Notes under the pieces: model-generated
The model's input: the letters and a program-made list of their open reading frames with translations, nothing else
Told to the model about the DNA's origin: nothing
Databases searched by the model: none
Position numbers and translations under genes: made by a program
In this document: in pieces, positions 9,226-18,250 of the stretch
How the letters are laid out: the number at the start of each line of letters is the position of its first letter
Position numbering within the stretch: position 1 is the stretch's first letter
Assembly (NCBI GenBank): GCA_002257025.1
Contig: NCHA01000011.1
Location: forward strand, 28,478 to 92,477
DNA: 64,000 bases
Source of the DNA: Sphingobacteriales bacterium 16-39-50
GTDB taxonomy: Bacteria > Bacteroidota > Bacteroidia > Sphingobacteriales > Sphingobacteriaceae
Direction of reading: 5' to 3'

Positions 9226-10433
9226 TCCTGAAAGGAAAACATATCTTCATTTTGGGTGCAACGAAATTTGATGGTCCTGATCAGTCAACAAGTTTTAATA
9301 TTGCAAAAGAACTTTCCAAAAAGAATTTTGTTTATTACATCGACTACCCCATTACCTGGAAAGATTATTTCAACAAAAAGAATAACAAACTGATTCAGGC
9401 ACGTAAACAATACTTCTCCCCATTTTCAGACGGCATTGTTTCCAGTGAATATGATAACCTTAAAATCATTATCAGTCCGCCTTTGATAAGTATCAATTTC
9501 CTTCCGGAAGGAAGAGTATACCGGTCAATTCTTCGGATTAATGAATTTCTTATCCGGAAGCGGATGAAGATAGCTATCAGAAAAAATAAGATTAAGGATT
9601 TTATCTATATCAACTCATTCAACTTCCATTATCCACGAATTGCTGATTCATTAAAACCGGCACTATCTGTATATCATTGTGTAGATCCTATGATCATGCC
9701 CTATGATATGAAGCACGGAATTATCTCTGAGGATGAACTTGTTTTAAAAAGTGATTTGGTTATTTGTACAAGTAGAATGCTTTATGAAGAGAAGAAGAAA
9801 CAAAATTCCAACACCTATTTCATACCCAATGCTGCCGACATTGAGCATAGTTCTAAAGCCCTTAATGAAAATTTAAGCATTAACCACCATTTAGAAGGAA
9901 TGGCACGTCCGGTTATTGGTTATGCCGGCAGCATTGAAAGACGTTTTAATTATGAACTGATCAGGGAAGTGATTGATGCTAACCCGGATAAAAGTTTTGT
10001 ATTTGCAGGGCCCCTCATGCCCGAATTTGTCCCCGACTGGTTCCTGAAAACTCCCAATTTACATTATATCGGACGTTTGCCTTTTGAGGATATGCCCGGA
10101 CTAATTAAAGGGTTCGATATTGCCATCATCCCATTCAAAAAAGATGAAGTCAGCAGAACCATTTTCCCCTTAAAACTATTTGAATACCTCGGGGCCGGGA
10201 AACCTGTCATTGCAACCGATTTCAACCCTGATCTTGAAGAATTTACACATGGTATGGTTTCATTTTGCAGAGATGCTCCCTCATTCACAAAGACTATTGA
10301 GGAGGTCCTGAAAACAGACAACCCTCATTTAAAACAGGCCCGAATCAGTGTTGCGAAAGAAAACACATGGGAAAAACGGGGAGAAGAAATTGCGGAATTA
10401 ATCTTTAATACGATTAAAAACAAGCAATCCTGA
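9222..10433 (+). CDS. Family 4/GT-B glycosyltransferase
   Basis: This 403-aa cytoplasmic glycosyltransferase has a GT-B fold. The donor-binding half shows VIGYAGSIERRFNYELI, FVFAGPLMPEF, LHYIGRLPFEDMPGLI and the EX7E-like FPLKLFEYLGAGKPVIATD. ATG 9222 overlaps the upstream stop as ATGA. A longer frame from 9144 would overlap the acyltransferase by 80 bases and starts with an unrelated Cys/Lys-rich sequence, so I rejected that start. It belongs to the polysaccharide operon; donor and acceptor are not predictable. Confidence 0.88.
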   Translation: MILKGKHIFILGATKFDGPDQSTSFNIAKELSKKNFVYYIDYPITWKDYFNKKNNKLIQARKQYFSPFSDGIVSSEYDNLKIIISPPLISINFLPEGRVYRSILRINEFLIRKRMKIAIRKNKIKDFIYINSFNFHYPRIADSLKPALSVYHCVDPMIMPYDMKHGIISEDELVLKSDLVICTSRMLYEEKKKQNSNTYFIPNAADIEHSSKALNENLSINHHLEGMARPVIGYAGSIERRFNYELIREVIDANPDKSFVFAGPLMPEFVPDWFLKTPNLHYIGRLPFEDMPGLIKGFDIAIIPFKKDEVSRTIFPLKLFEYLGAGKPVIATDFNPDLEEFTHGMVSFCRDAPSFTKTIEEVLKTDNPHLKQARISVAKENTWEKRGEEIAELIFNTIKNKQS

Positions 10434-10439
10434 GCGGTA

Positions 10440-11171
10440 TTATCTTTTAAGCACTTTACTTTTAAATACCGACTGGCATATATCAAGAAAGGCTGAGAAA
10501 CTTGACAGGCCTTCCTTACCCAAAGTCCGCTTATATAAAAACCTGTTACAGGCTTCTTCATCCCAGGGTTTGGTGAAAAAATCCCGGAAATAAGAACTGT
10601 CAGGGTTTACAAGAATTTCAAGATCATTCTGCCATTCATATTTCATCAGGGTCAGGTCGCTATGAGTTTGCTGCATGATCTTGAAACCTAAAGAATTCTT
10701 TGGCAGAAACTCCTGAAACACATAGCCAAAATCCATGACCGGTTTAAATCCTATCTGCTCCTTTTCATACATTACGATCTTATTATCAATCTCCTGCAGA
10801 ATCCAGCGATGAGATTCCTTTGGAATTAAAAATTCACCGATAATTGAAGGAGTTTCCATATACCCCCTTGAAGAGACCCTTACCTGCTCTTTTACAAAAC
10901 GGATCGGATCATCGACATGTTCCAGCACCTGTGCACATATTACATAATCAAAGGACTTATCTTCAAAAGGAAGTTCTTCGCCATCAGCACTTAAAAATTG
11001 CTGGTGGGTTAACACTTTTATATCACCGCTACGATGATAATTTGAGTCTACAAACTTATCAACAACAACATTTGACCGGGGATGAGGATTATGCCCTCCT
11101 CCAACTTCAAGTACTCTGTCTGTAGGTTTTATGGAGAGGTCAAACCTCGAGCTGGGGGTCCTTAATTTCAT
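10440..11171 (-). CDS. Class I SAM-dependent methyltransferase, opposite strand
   Basis: This 243-aa protein carries a Methyltransf_11-type fold near the N-terminus: DRVLEVGGGHNPHP (motif I), VVVDKFVDSN, FLSADGEELPFEDKSFDYV and CAQVLEHVDDP. It runs against every other gene of the locus and converges tail-to-tail with the glycosyltransferase, only six bases away. The opposite orientation points to independent transcription or later insertion. A glycan or lipid methylation role is inferred from position. Confidence 0.83.
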   Translation of the reverse strand: MKLRTPSSRFDLSIKPTDRVLEVGGGHNPHPRSNVVVDKFVDSNYHRSGDIKVLTHQQFLSADGEELPFEDKSFDYVICAQVLEHVDDPIRFVKEQVRVSSRGYMETPSIIGEFLIPKESHRWILQEIDNKIVMYEKEQIGFKPVMDFGYVFQEFLPKNSLGFKIMQQTHSDLTLMKYEWQNDLEILVNPDSSYFRDFFTKPWDEEACNRFLYKRTLGKEGLSSFSAFLDICQSVFKSKVLKR

Positions 11172-11285
11172 CTTATATATATAATACTAAGATACTTATA
11201 CCTTGATTAATTTACCAAAAAAGAATGAAGAAATCAGGCCTACACAAAATGTATTCATTTTCTTAAATACCTTATTACAAGGTAT

Positions 11286-11293
11286 TATATTTG
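11286..11293 (+). promoter_or_regulatory. Candidate Bacteroidota -7 box (TATATTTG)
   Basis: TATATTTG fits the TAnnTTTG consensus of Bacteroidota housekeeping promoters and lies 26 bases before the ATG of the GT8 gene, in the divergent gap after the reversed methyltransferase gene. The -33 box is weak (T-rich at 11258-11265). It would start a second transcript for the downstream glycosyltransferases and flippase. Confidence 0.45.
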
Positions 11294-11319
11294 TTATAAA
11301 AAAATTGAATTTTTAAATC

Positions 11320-12219
11320 ATGACTCAGCAAAACAGGATTACTATAATTTCTGTATGTGATAATCATTATATGATTATGCTTGCTGCACTTTTAAAATCA
11401 ATCGAAAAAAATCACCATTCCAGCGAGAAAATTGATTATTATATTGTTGAAGATGAGATATCATCAAAAAACAAACAAATGCTGCTTGATAGTACCAATA
11501 AAGCTATGATTAATATCAAGTGGCTGAAAATGTCTGAAATAACTCCAAAGGAATTTAAACTTCCTTTAGATTATTCATCTTTCCCGCTAAATATCTATAT
11601 CAGATTATTTATACCCCATTTCATACCTGTACAAATAGAGAAGGCTATCTACCTCGATGTGGACATGATCGTGCTTGAGGATATTTCTAAATTATGGGAA
11701 ACAAATATTGGAAATAAGGTGATAGCCGGAGTTGTAGACAGGTCTGGTTTAGTAAGTAATGAATGGCTGGGAATAAAAAATTACAAAGACCTGGGTATTT
11801 CTCCTAATGCAAAATACTATAATAGTGGTTTGTTGCTTATTGACCCTCAAAAATGGCGGCAATCAAATATTACTCAGAAGGTAATAAAGTGTATTCATGA
11901 TAATATTACTTTCGCAGATTTCCCTGATCAATATGGCTTAAATGTAGTATTTGCCGATCAATGGTTCGAATTGGATCCACGTTGGAATAGTCAGGCAATG
12001 CTTGCCATAGAAAAGCCATTTATTATTCACTTTACCGGACGTAAACCTTTCTATAAATCGTATAACTATAATAGTTCTTACAAAGAACACTTTTATGAAT
12101 ATTTAAAACAAACCAAGTGGAACAATTTTAAACCTATTGGAGAATATCGTAGGTTATTGAAGAAAATTTATAATAAATTCGAAAAAAGAAACTGGTTCAA
12201 TAAGAGTATAGCCATTTAA
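11320..12219 (+). CDS. Family 8 glycosyltransferase
   Basis: The 299-aa protein matches GT8 (LPS glucosyl/galactosyltransferase type). It shows the N-terminal strand ITIISVCDNHYMIML, the DxD metal/nucleotide site in KAIYLDVDMIVLED, the YYNSGLLLIDPQKWR segment, the DQYGLNVVF motif and the IIHFTGRKPF motif with its conserved His. GT8 enzymes are retaining. It starts a new co-directional run of genes after the reversed methyltransferase and is probably soluble or peripheral to the inner membrane. Confidence 0.9.
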   Translation: MTQQNRITIISVCDNHYMIMLAALLKSIEKNHHSSEKIDYYIVEDEISSKNKQMLLDSTNKAMINIKWLKMSEITPKEFKLPLDYSSFPLNIYIRLFIPHFIPVQIEKAIYLDVDMIVLEDISKLWETNIGNKVIAGVVDRSGLVSNEWLGIKNYKDLGISPNAKYYNSGLLLIDPQKWRQSNITQKVIKCIHDNITFADFPDQYGLNVVFADQWFELDPRWNSQAMLAIEKPFIIHFTGRKPFYKSYNYNSSYKEHFYEYLKQTKWNNFKPIGEYRRLLKKIYNKFEKRNWFNKSIAI

Positions 12220-12241
12220 ATATGATCAATCCTCAAAAGCA

Positions 12242-13102
12242 ATGAACTTTTTAGCGAATCCTACCTGGCTTAAACAGTTTCAATATCCTTACACTTCTGC
12301 TAAGGACATTCCCAAATCGGTTTTTGAGGAAATTAATCAAAATCTGGATAGAAATATCAGTACAGATCCGGTAGTAAGTATTGTAATTGCCGCCTGGAAT
12401 GAAGAAGTCAATATTCTTCGATGCATCGCAAGTCTTTCTAAATTAAAAAGTTCTATCCCATTTGAAATAATTGTAGTTAATAATAATTCAACAGACCAAA
12501 CTCAAAGCACCTTAGATCAACTACATATAAAATCATTTTTTGAGAAGGTACAGGGTTGCGGACCGGCAAGGCAGCTGGGGCAGGAGAATGCGTTGGGGAA
12601 GTATATATTAATGGGTGATGCCGATTGTCTATATCCTGATTGCTGGCTTGATGAAATGATCAGCATTCTATCACAACCGGAAGTAGTATGTGTTTATGGC
12701 CGCTATTCTTTTATCAGTGAACCCGGATATCCACGCTGGAAACTGAGCATTTTTGAATTAATGAAAGACATTATTGCAGAATTCAGACATGTTAACCGAC
12801 CCTATTTCAATGCATATGGAATGAGTATGGGTTATATTAAGGAATATGGTTTAAAGGTTGGTTTTATAAAGGTAAATAGAAGGGGTGAGGATGGGCAGCT
12901 CTGCCTTGACCTGATGAAATATGGAAAAATTAAGCAGGTAAAAGCAAAAAAAGCAAGAACGTGGACAGGTATCCGGACCCTGATGCTTGATGGAAGTATC
13001 TCGGGGGCACTAATTATTCGCTTATTCAAAGAACTTAAACGTTTTTTTTATAATTTGCATTCCAGATTACCCGAAAATAAAAAACCAGAAGGAAAGTCCT
13101 GA
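12242..13102 (+). CDS. Family 2 glycosyltransferase
   Basis: In this 286-aa protein the GT2 domain covers residues ~40-240. It shows VVSIVIAAWNEEVNI, FEIIVVNNNSTDQTQS and the acidic GDADCLYPD. Arg-Arg-Gly-Glu-Asp near residue 217 is likely the ED-type catalytic base region. No clear transmembrane helix is seen. It is 12 bases upstream of the next glycosyltransferase gene, in the same operon. Confidence 0.87.
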   Translation: MNFLANPTWLKQFQYPYTSAKDIPKSVFEEINQNLDRNISTDPVVSIVIAAWNEEVNILRCIASLSKLKSSIPFEIIVVNNNSTDQTQSTLDQLHIKSFFEKVQGCGPARQLGQENALGKYILMGDADCLYPDCWLDEMISILSQPEVVCVYGRYSFISEPGYPRWKLSIFELMKDIIAEFRHVNRPYFNAYGMSMGYIKEYGLKVGFIKVNRRGEDGQLCLDLMKYGKIKQVKAKKARTWTGIRTLMLDGSISGALIIRLFKELKRFFYNLHSRLPENKKPEGKS

Positions 13103-13114
13103 TCTTTAGAAGCC

Positions 13115-14929
13115 ATGACCTCAGACTACTCTTTTAAAGACGTCAGTTTACTAATTACCCATTATAACCGCAGCAGTTCACTCGAACGTCTACTGAAAAC
13201 CTTTAGAGACCTAAATTATACTTTTGAGGAAATTATTGTTTCGGACGATGGCAGTTTACCCGAGCATTTGGAAGCTATCAAAGAACTGCAAAGCCAATAT
13301 GATTTTAAATTGGTCACAGCTGAAGTAAATAGTGGTCTGGGCAACAATATCAATAAAGGGCAAGCAGCTGTTACATTGCCCTATACACTTTATGTTCAGG
13401 AAGATTTCGTACCTCTAGATACTTTTGGAGAAGCTTTCAAAGATGCACTGGAAATCATTGAGAAAAATAAAGATCTGGATATTATCCGTTTTTATTCATA
13501 TATCAGATACCCAAATCTTGTACCATTTGAAAAGGGATTTTCTAGAATGGTCTTCAATCGCTGGTCATTAAATTACCGTAAAATCTATTATTATAGTGAC
13601 CATCCTCACTTAAGAAGATCGAATTTTATAGAAAAATTTGGCCCTTATACCGAGCAGGTAAGTGTAGATCGGTCTGAGTACCGGATGTGTATATCCTTTA
13701 TACAGCAAAGAGGTAAAGGACTTTTCTATGACGATTACCAGTCTCTTTTTAAGCAAATAAATCCTGAAGAAGAACCAAGCACTACTATCCGTGGGGTATT
13801 AACAATGAGTAAAAACCCATTGATAAAATTTTCCAGGGATATCTACCGTCAATTCAGGTATAATTATGACCTCCGCTTTCTCAGAACTAACCACGGTTTT
13901 GCAATTCAATCCGACATTGCTAAACTCAGAAAGGAAAGTAACAGCTTCATTGACCTTTCTAAGGCAGTATTAAATAAGATTCTTAGTCTTTATGTAAGGA
14001 TTAGGTATAGAGGTGTTTCCAGAGAGTTTATGCAATTTTATAAGGATACTTATTATTGCCAGATTGTCCAGTTCAGGCATCTGTTGCAAGATTTTTTTAT
14101 CCGCAAAAAATATAAGACCATTTCTTTCAATGGGGAATTTGCTCCAGAGTTACAGTTTGTACTTCCCTTTGCTTACTGGCATTTTAAAAACGGAACACTG
14201 GATAAAACCCGATCATCAAAATACTCAAAGGAGCTTTACTTTTTTTCAACGAATCATGAGGAGGCTTTTGAAGAACGCTCCAACGAAGGAAATTATAATT
14301 TTGAAATACCCAGAATATTATACAGTCAGGATTACGATATCCAAAAATGGGAACAGGTTCCATTAAAGCAGACCTATCAGAATTCAGTTTATGTTTATGA
14401 TAAACCTATCCTGATTATTGCAAACCGTTATAATATGGAATGGGATGATGCCCCTGTGAGCTTTTTGAGCATTCCTGTACTTGATTCAATCATCAAAAAA
14501 CTAAGGGGCGAATTTACAATCATCTATAACCGCCCAAGGTCACAAAACATTACCGTTGACGACAGCGTAATTTATGATCTTCATGAATTTGAATGGATGG
14601 AGCGGGAGCATCCGGATGTAATCCTGATGGAAACTTTATATAAAGAGAATAAAGCCAAAGCAAATAATTTCAATCATTTACAACTGATGGTTTATGCAAA
14701 TGCCAGTCATTTCATTTCTACACATGGAGGAACAGCAACTCTTGCCAGCTATTTTGGAGGCATTAACCTGATCCTTTCTAAAAAAGGCCCGGAACATCAT
14801 TTTAAATGTTATCAGAAATTATACCCAAAACTATCAGGCGCAAGAATATACCACGCGAAAAGTGATGAAGAACTGTTTGGGCATATTGACAATTACCTGT
14901 CCGGTGAAAAAATCCTATCCCGGCAATGA
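13115..14929 (+). CDS. Two-part protein: GT2-like domain fused to an uncharacterised C-terminal domain
   Basis: The first ~250 of 604 residues are GT2-like (VSLLITHYNRSSSLERLL, then EEIIVSDDGS, then YVQEDFVPL). The middle is basic and aromatic. The last ~250 residues form a separate domain with ILIIANRYNMEW, FTIIYNRPRSQ, ISTHGGTATLASYFGG (~532-546) and LSKKGPEHH. That Gly/Thr-rich loop recalls donor-binding loops of GT-B or GT61-like enzymes, so the protein may hold two glycosyltransferase activities. I do not recognise the C-terminal family with certainty. Its stop overlaps the flippase start by four bases. Confidence 0.7.
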   Translation: MTSDYSFKDVSLLITHYNRSSSLERLLKTFRDLNYTFEEIIVSDDGSLPEHLEAIKELQSQYDFKLVTAEVNSGLGNNINKGQAAVTLPYTLYVQEDFVPLDTFGEAFKDALEIIEKNKDLDIIRFYSYIRYPNLVPFEKGFSRMVFNRWSLNYRKIYYYSDHPHLRRSNFIEKFGPYTEQVSVDRSEYRMCISFIQQRGKGLFYDDYQSLFKQINPEEEPSTTIRGVLTMSKNPLIKFSRDIYRQFRYNYDLRFLRTNHGFAIQSDIAKLRKESNSFIDLSKAVLNKILSLYVRIRYRGVSREFMQFYKDTYYCQIVQFRHLLQDFFIRKKYKTISFNGEFAPELQFVLPFAYWHFKNGTLDKTRSSKYSKELYFFSTNHEEAFEERSNEGNYNFEIPRILYSQDYDIQKWEQVPLKQTYQNSVYVYDKPILIIANRYNMEWDDAPVSFLSIPVLDSIIKKLRGEFTIIYNRPRSQNITVDDSVIYDLHEFEWMEREHPDVILMETLYKENKAKANNFNHLQLMVYANASHFISTHGGTATLASYFGGINLILSKKGPEHHFKCYQKLYPKLSGARIYHAKSDEELFGHIDNYLSGEKILSRQ

Positions 14930-16257
14930 AGATCTTCAATAAAGATCTTTACTGGATTAGAGCAGGATTTTTTTCCCTGCTTCAGAATCTTTCGGGTGTT
15001 TTCTTCAGTTTAGGCAGCTTCTATATCCTTTTGAGAATATTAGGGCCTAATGACTATGGAGTTTGGGTATTGTTCATGGTAACTACCACAATTATTGAGA
15101 CCATCCGAGGAGGGCTTCTTCAGAATGCATTAATCAGGTTCCTTGCTGCCGAAGAAAAAAGTGAGCACCATAAAATTACAGCGGCATCATTCACCATCAG
15201 TGGTATTCTAAGCCTCATATGTATCCTGCTTATTCTTGGATTTGGTAGTATTCTTTCAGCAATATGGAAGGCTCCCGAACTAACTTTAATTTTCAATACC
15301 TATTGTATAACCTTTATCATTTCTGGTATTCTCACTCAGTTTAACTGTATTCTTCAGGCTAATTTACAATTCAGAAGTATTTTTCTGAGCTCATTTATTA
15401 TGCAGCTGGCTTTCTTTTCATATGTAGCTGTTTGTTATACCTTCAATTTCAGTATCAGCCTCATCAATCTGGTATATGTTCAGATAGGAACAAATCTTAT
15501 AGCAGCCTTTATTGCATTTTTTCTCGTCAGGCCTTATTTATCCATTTCATTTAAGATCTATTCTGAATGGATTAAGAAATTATTTAATTATGGAAAATAC
15601 GCATTCGGAACTTCCGTGAGCGCCATTCTCTCAGTTACAGTCGACCAGATGATGCTGGGAGCCATTCTTTCCCCTGTTCAGGCCGGGGCATTCAATGTAG
15701 CGGTCAGAATCACTAATCTACTCGACATACCAACCAATGCGGTTGCGGTAATTGTATTTCCTCAAAGTGCAAAGCGAATGGCTACAGAAGGAAAAGAAGG
15801 TATTAAGTACCTGTATGAAAAATCAGTAGGCACTCTGATTGCACTACTGATTCCGGGCGTAATTTTTCTTTACCTTTTTTCTGATTTTGTGGTCACACTT
15901 GTAGCCGGCACAATTTATAAGGATACAATTCCTCTGCTTCATATCACCCTGCTCTACTGTCTTTTTACTCCTTATGGAAGACAATTTGGAAACATACTGG
16001 ACTCCATTGGCAAGACCCGCCTGACATTTTTTGTGGTATTGATGGTTACCTCAATAAATATAGGATTGAACTTTATCTTCATCAGTAGATTTGGGGTAAT
16101 GGGTGCTGCCTATGCCACTTTAGCGGCCCACATAATCGGCTTTTTCATAGGTCAAAGCATCTTAAAAAAGGAACTGAATGTTAGTATTAAGAACACCTTT
16201 ATATATGCCTGGCAGTTCTATCCAGAATTCTTCAGAAAATACCTGAAAGTATCCTGA
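14926..16257 (+). CDS. Wzx-type oligosaccharide flippase
   Basis: The 443-aa protein has about 12 hydrophobic helices and matches the polysaccharide biosynthesis/MATE-like flippase family: LQNLSGVFFSLGSFYILLRI, LGPNDYGVW, TVDQMMLGAILSPVQAGAF and a late FGVMGAAYATLAA. It would flip undecaprenyl-linked repeat units to the periplasm for Wzy. ATG overlaps the previous stop (ATGA-type). It closes the polysaccharide operon. Confidence 0.9.
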   Translation: MKIFNKDLYWIRAGFFSLLQNLSGVFFSLGSFYILLRILGPNDYGVWVLFMVTTTIIETIRGGLLQNALIRFLAAEEKSEHHKITAASFTISGILSLICILLILGFGSILSAIWKAPELTLIFNTYCITFIISGILTQFNCILQANLQFRSIFLSSFIMQLAFFSYVAVCYTFNFSISLINLVYVQIGTNLIAAFIAFFLVRPYLSISFKIYSEWIKKLFNYGKYAFGTSVSAILSVTVDQMMLGAILSPVQAGAFNVAVRITNLLDIPTNAVAVIVFPQSAKRMATEGKEGIKYLYEKSVGTLIALLIPGVIFLYLFSDFVVTLVAGTIYKDTIPLLHITLLYCLFTPYGRQFGNILDSIGKTRLTFFVVLMVTSINIGLNFIFISRFGVMGAAYATLAAHIIGFFIGQSILKKELNVSIKNTFIYAWQFYPEFFRKYLKVS

Positions 16258-16313
16258 AAAAGTATTGGATGCTAAGGCCAAATTGAATTACAGACCCGAT
16301 AACTGTTGGGTTG

Positions 16314-16452
16314 CGAATTTACATAGGCGTCATGCTTTAAAATTCGTCAGCCATATCTTTAGCGAAGGCAAAATCGGATTTCCGCTCGTTTAAGCTATTT
16401 CGGATTTCAGACTTACGAATTTACTTAGCCGTCATGAAAGATAAATTCAGCC
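16314..16452. repeat. Pair of imperfect direct repeats
   Basis: Copy A starts at 16314 and copy B at 16416. Each begins CGAATTTAC, then A/T TAG G/C CGTCATG, matching at 19 of 21 bases, and each is followed by a degenerate ATTC-GTCAGCC-like tail. The spacing of 102 bases and the partial decay suggest old dispersed-repeat copies, not a regulatory site. Confidence 0.5.
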
Positions 16453-16838
16453 ACTTTTGCAGATTCAACTTTCCACCCGCCCAGGCGATTTCAAGTCCAT
16501 CCGGCCCAGGATTATTAACTTGTAGTTAAACCAGGAATCGCTTCAATTTTTCATTCCTCAACCGGCAATCAGACCTGAAAAAATCGCATTCCGGAGAGCA
16601 TCCAGATTCTTACCCGGTTATCATTTCTAAACTGCGGTGATCAGCTCAGCGCCCTTATATATACTGCTCCCCGGCAAACAGATTTAATCAGTTAGAATTA
16701 CTTACTTGTGAGAGGTACCTGAAAAGTAGTTGCAAGACTACAGAAAAGCTTGAATCTCAAAAATGAATAGCATGAAGAGGGTTTTTGAACTCCTGAGGCT
16801 TTTGAGTCTAAAAAAGGGGTTTTGCTCGCCTCTTGTTC

Positions 16839-16902
16839 GGCTCTTCTTCGGCTCAAACCCCATTTTTGACCCTTCCAGCCCAATAACAGCCGAAGAAGAG
16901 CC
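16839..16902. repeat. 15-bp perfect inverted repeat with 34-base spacer
   Basis: GGCTCTTCTTCGGCT at 16839-16853 is the exact reverse complement of AGCCGAAGAAGAGCC at 16888-16902. The flanks are rich in short runs of C and G (CCCC, GGGG) and further partial complements. The long arms and lack of a T-run argue against a simple terminator; a dispersed palindromic element fits better. Confidence 0.6.
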
Positions 16903-17394
16903 CTACCAGAACCCTGCAAAGACCCTTTCAGGATGCAGCTTACCGGATTTACCTTAGGTTGAGGTGCCGATCACCATATACTAAAGATAGGAATACTCTT
17001 ATCATCCGATCATTCTTATTCAAAACCAGGTTGTTTTGAGCGGCTTGGCTCGCTTTTTCAGATTACCCATACTATTTAAGGCCTGGTAAAACAAGTCCTT
17101 AAAATGCCTTAAAAATGAGTAATGAATTCAAACTGAATTACGAAACTATCAACTGCTATCCAGATCAGATTAATACCAATAAAAGGGACTGAAAGATAAC
17201 AGCGAACAGCGCCCTAATTTTCCTGAAGAACACCAGACGAAAAAGGATCGAATTGAAGACCGTTCCGGATCATTTCTGCCGGAAAATATGGTAATAAGGA
17301 ACCCGAAACAAGATGAATATTTTCGCTTAAGTTAATTTTTGAATTCAAAACTATGATTGAGCTCTGCCAATAATCTGACCTACACTCATTTATT

Positions 17395-18213
17395 TTAATC
17401 GGTAAATTTTAGATTTCGGGCAATATAGTTGCAACTATTCTCCTTAAACTCGATACTAAATCCAATTGAGCCAAGATGAGCAAGCAGCTCATTAAGGTCA
17501 TAAACACTCTCTGTAGACTCGAACAGTATAATCTCAACTCCAGAAACCAAATCAACATCAAGAGCCTTGATTATTTCATATTCAGCTCCTTCACAATCCA
17601 TTTTAATCAAATGAATCCGGTCCAGCCCCAGATTACTTAGCAGATCCGCAATCCCAATAATCTCAATTTCAACGAATTCACTATTTCGGGCTTCCATTTC
17701 ATACAGACTATGCCCACCAAGATTGCTTTTGTTGAGGAAAAGTTTTTCAGACCGAGTCCTCCCTCCGATACCTTTCTGAAATATTTCAATATTCCTGAGT
17801 TTACTTAAATTAATATTCTGTTCAAGCTGCTCAAAATTTTTCAGGAATGGTTCATAAGAATACAGGCTTGATTCAGGATACAATTGCTTCATTCTCAGGG
17901 AAAAAAGTCCTGTATTTGCACCAATATCTATAATAACCGGCTGATATGCTTTAAGATGGGGATAATCATACGACTTCTCCACAAATATCTCGTTATAGAT
18001 ATAAAGGGTCATAAAGTCCTTCACGATAAAACTTCCGCCCTCTTTCAGCTTGAGACAAATTGGGCTTTTATAAATCGAAGGGAAAAACTTTAGAATTAGT
18101 GTTAACCAATATTTCCATGAAGAATGAAGTATTTGATTATGTTTTCTATAGTTTCGAATTGTAAAAATTTGCTGAAGAGTCCAGTTTAATCGCCAGTATT
18201 TTAACATTATCAT
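17395..18213 (-). CDS. FkbM family methyltransferase
   Basis: The 272-aa protein has the FkbM fold at ~90-255: PVIIDIGANTGLFSLRM (SAM-binding motif I), LYSYEPFLKNFEQLEQN, and IHLIKMDCEGAEYEIIKAL, the hallmark motif. FkbM enzymes O-methylate hydroxyls on sugars and natural products. It sits alone between the gene-free stretch and the secretion genes, reading with the latter but unlike them in function. Methylation of a surface glycan is plausible. Confidence 0.88.
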   Translation of the reverse strand: MIMLKYWRLNWTLQQIFTIRNYRKHNQILHSSWKYWLTLILKFFPSIYKSPICLKLKEGGSFIVKDFMTLYIYNEIFVEKSYDYPHLKAYQPVIIDIGANTGLFSLRMKQLYPESSLYSYEPFLKNFEQLEQNINLSKLRNIEIFQKGIGGRTRSEKLFLNKSNLGGHSLYEMEARNSEFVEIEIIGIADLLSNLGLDRIHLIKMDCEGAEYEIIKALDVDLVSGVEIILFESTESVYDLNELLAHLGSIGFSIEFKENSCNYIARNLKFTD

Positions 18214-18250
18214 TAGATTAACTCAAAATGGCTTTGGAATGATTACACAA

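Larger units (their letters stand above)
16258..17394. other. 1.1 kb stretch without a recognisable gene
   Basis: Both strands contain only short frames of up to about 73 codons with no family features. The stretch holds a pair of direct repeats (16314-16334 and 16416-16436) and a 15-bp inverted repeat (16839-16853 and 16888-16902), listed separately. It separates the polysaccharide operon from oppositely oriented genes, so it may hold terminators, decayed mobile DNA or a dispersed repeat. Confidence 0.5.

Noticed and set aside
16698..16957. Overlapping 64- and 73-codon frames in the gene-free region
   Set aside because: They lie across the inverted repeat on both strands and show no protein-like composition; they are by-products of the repeat.
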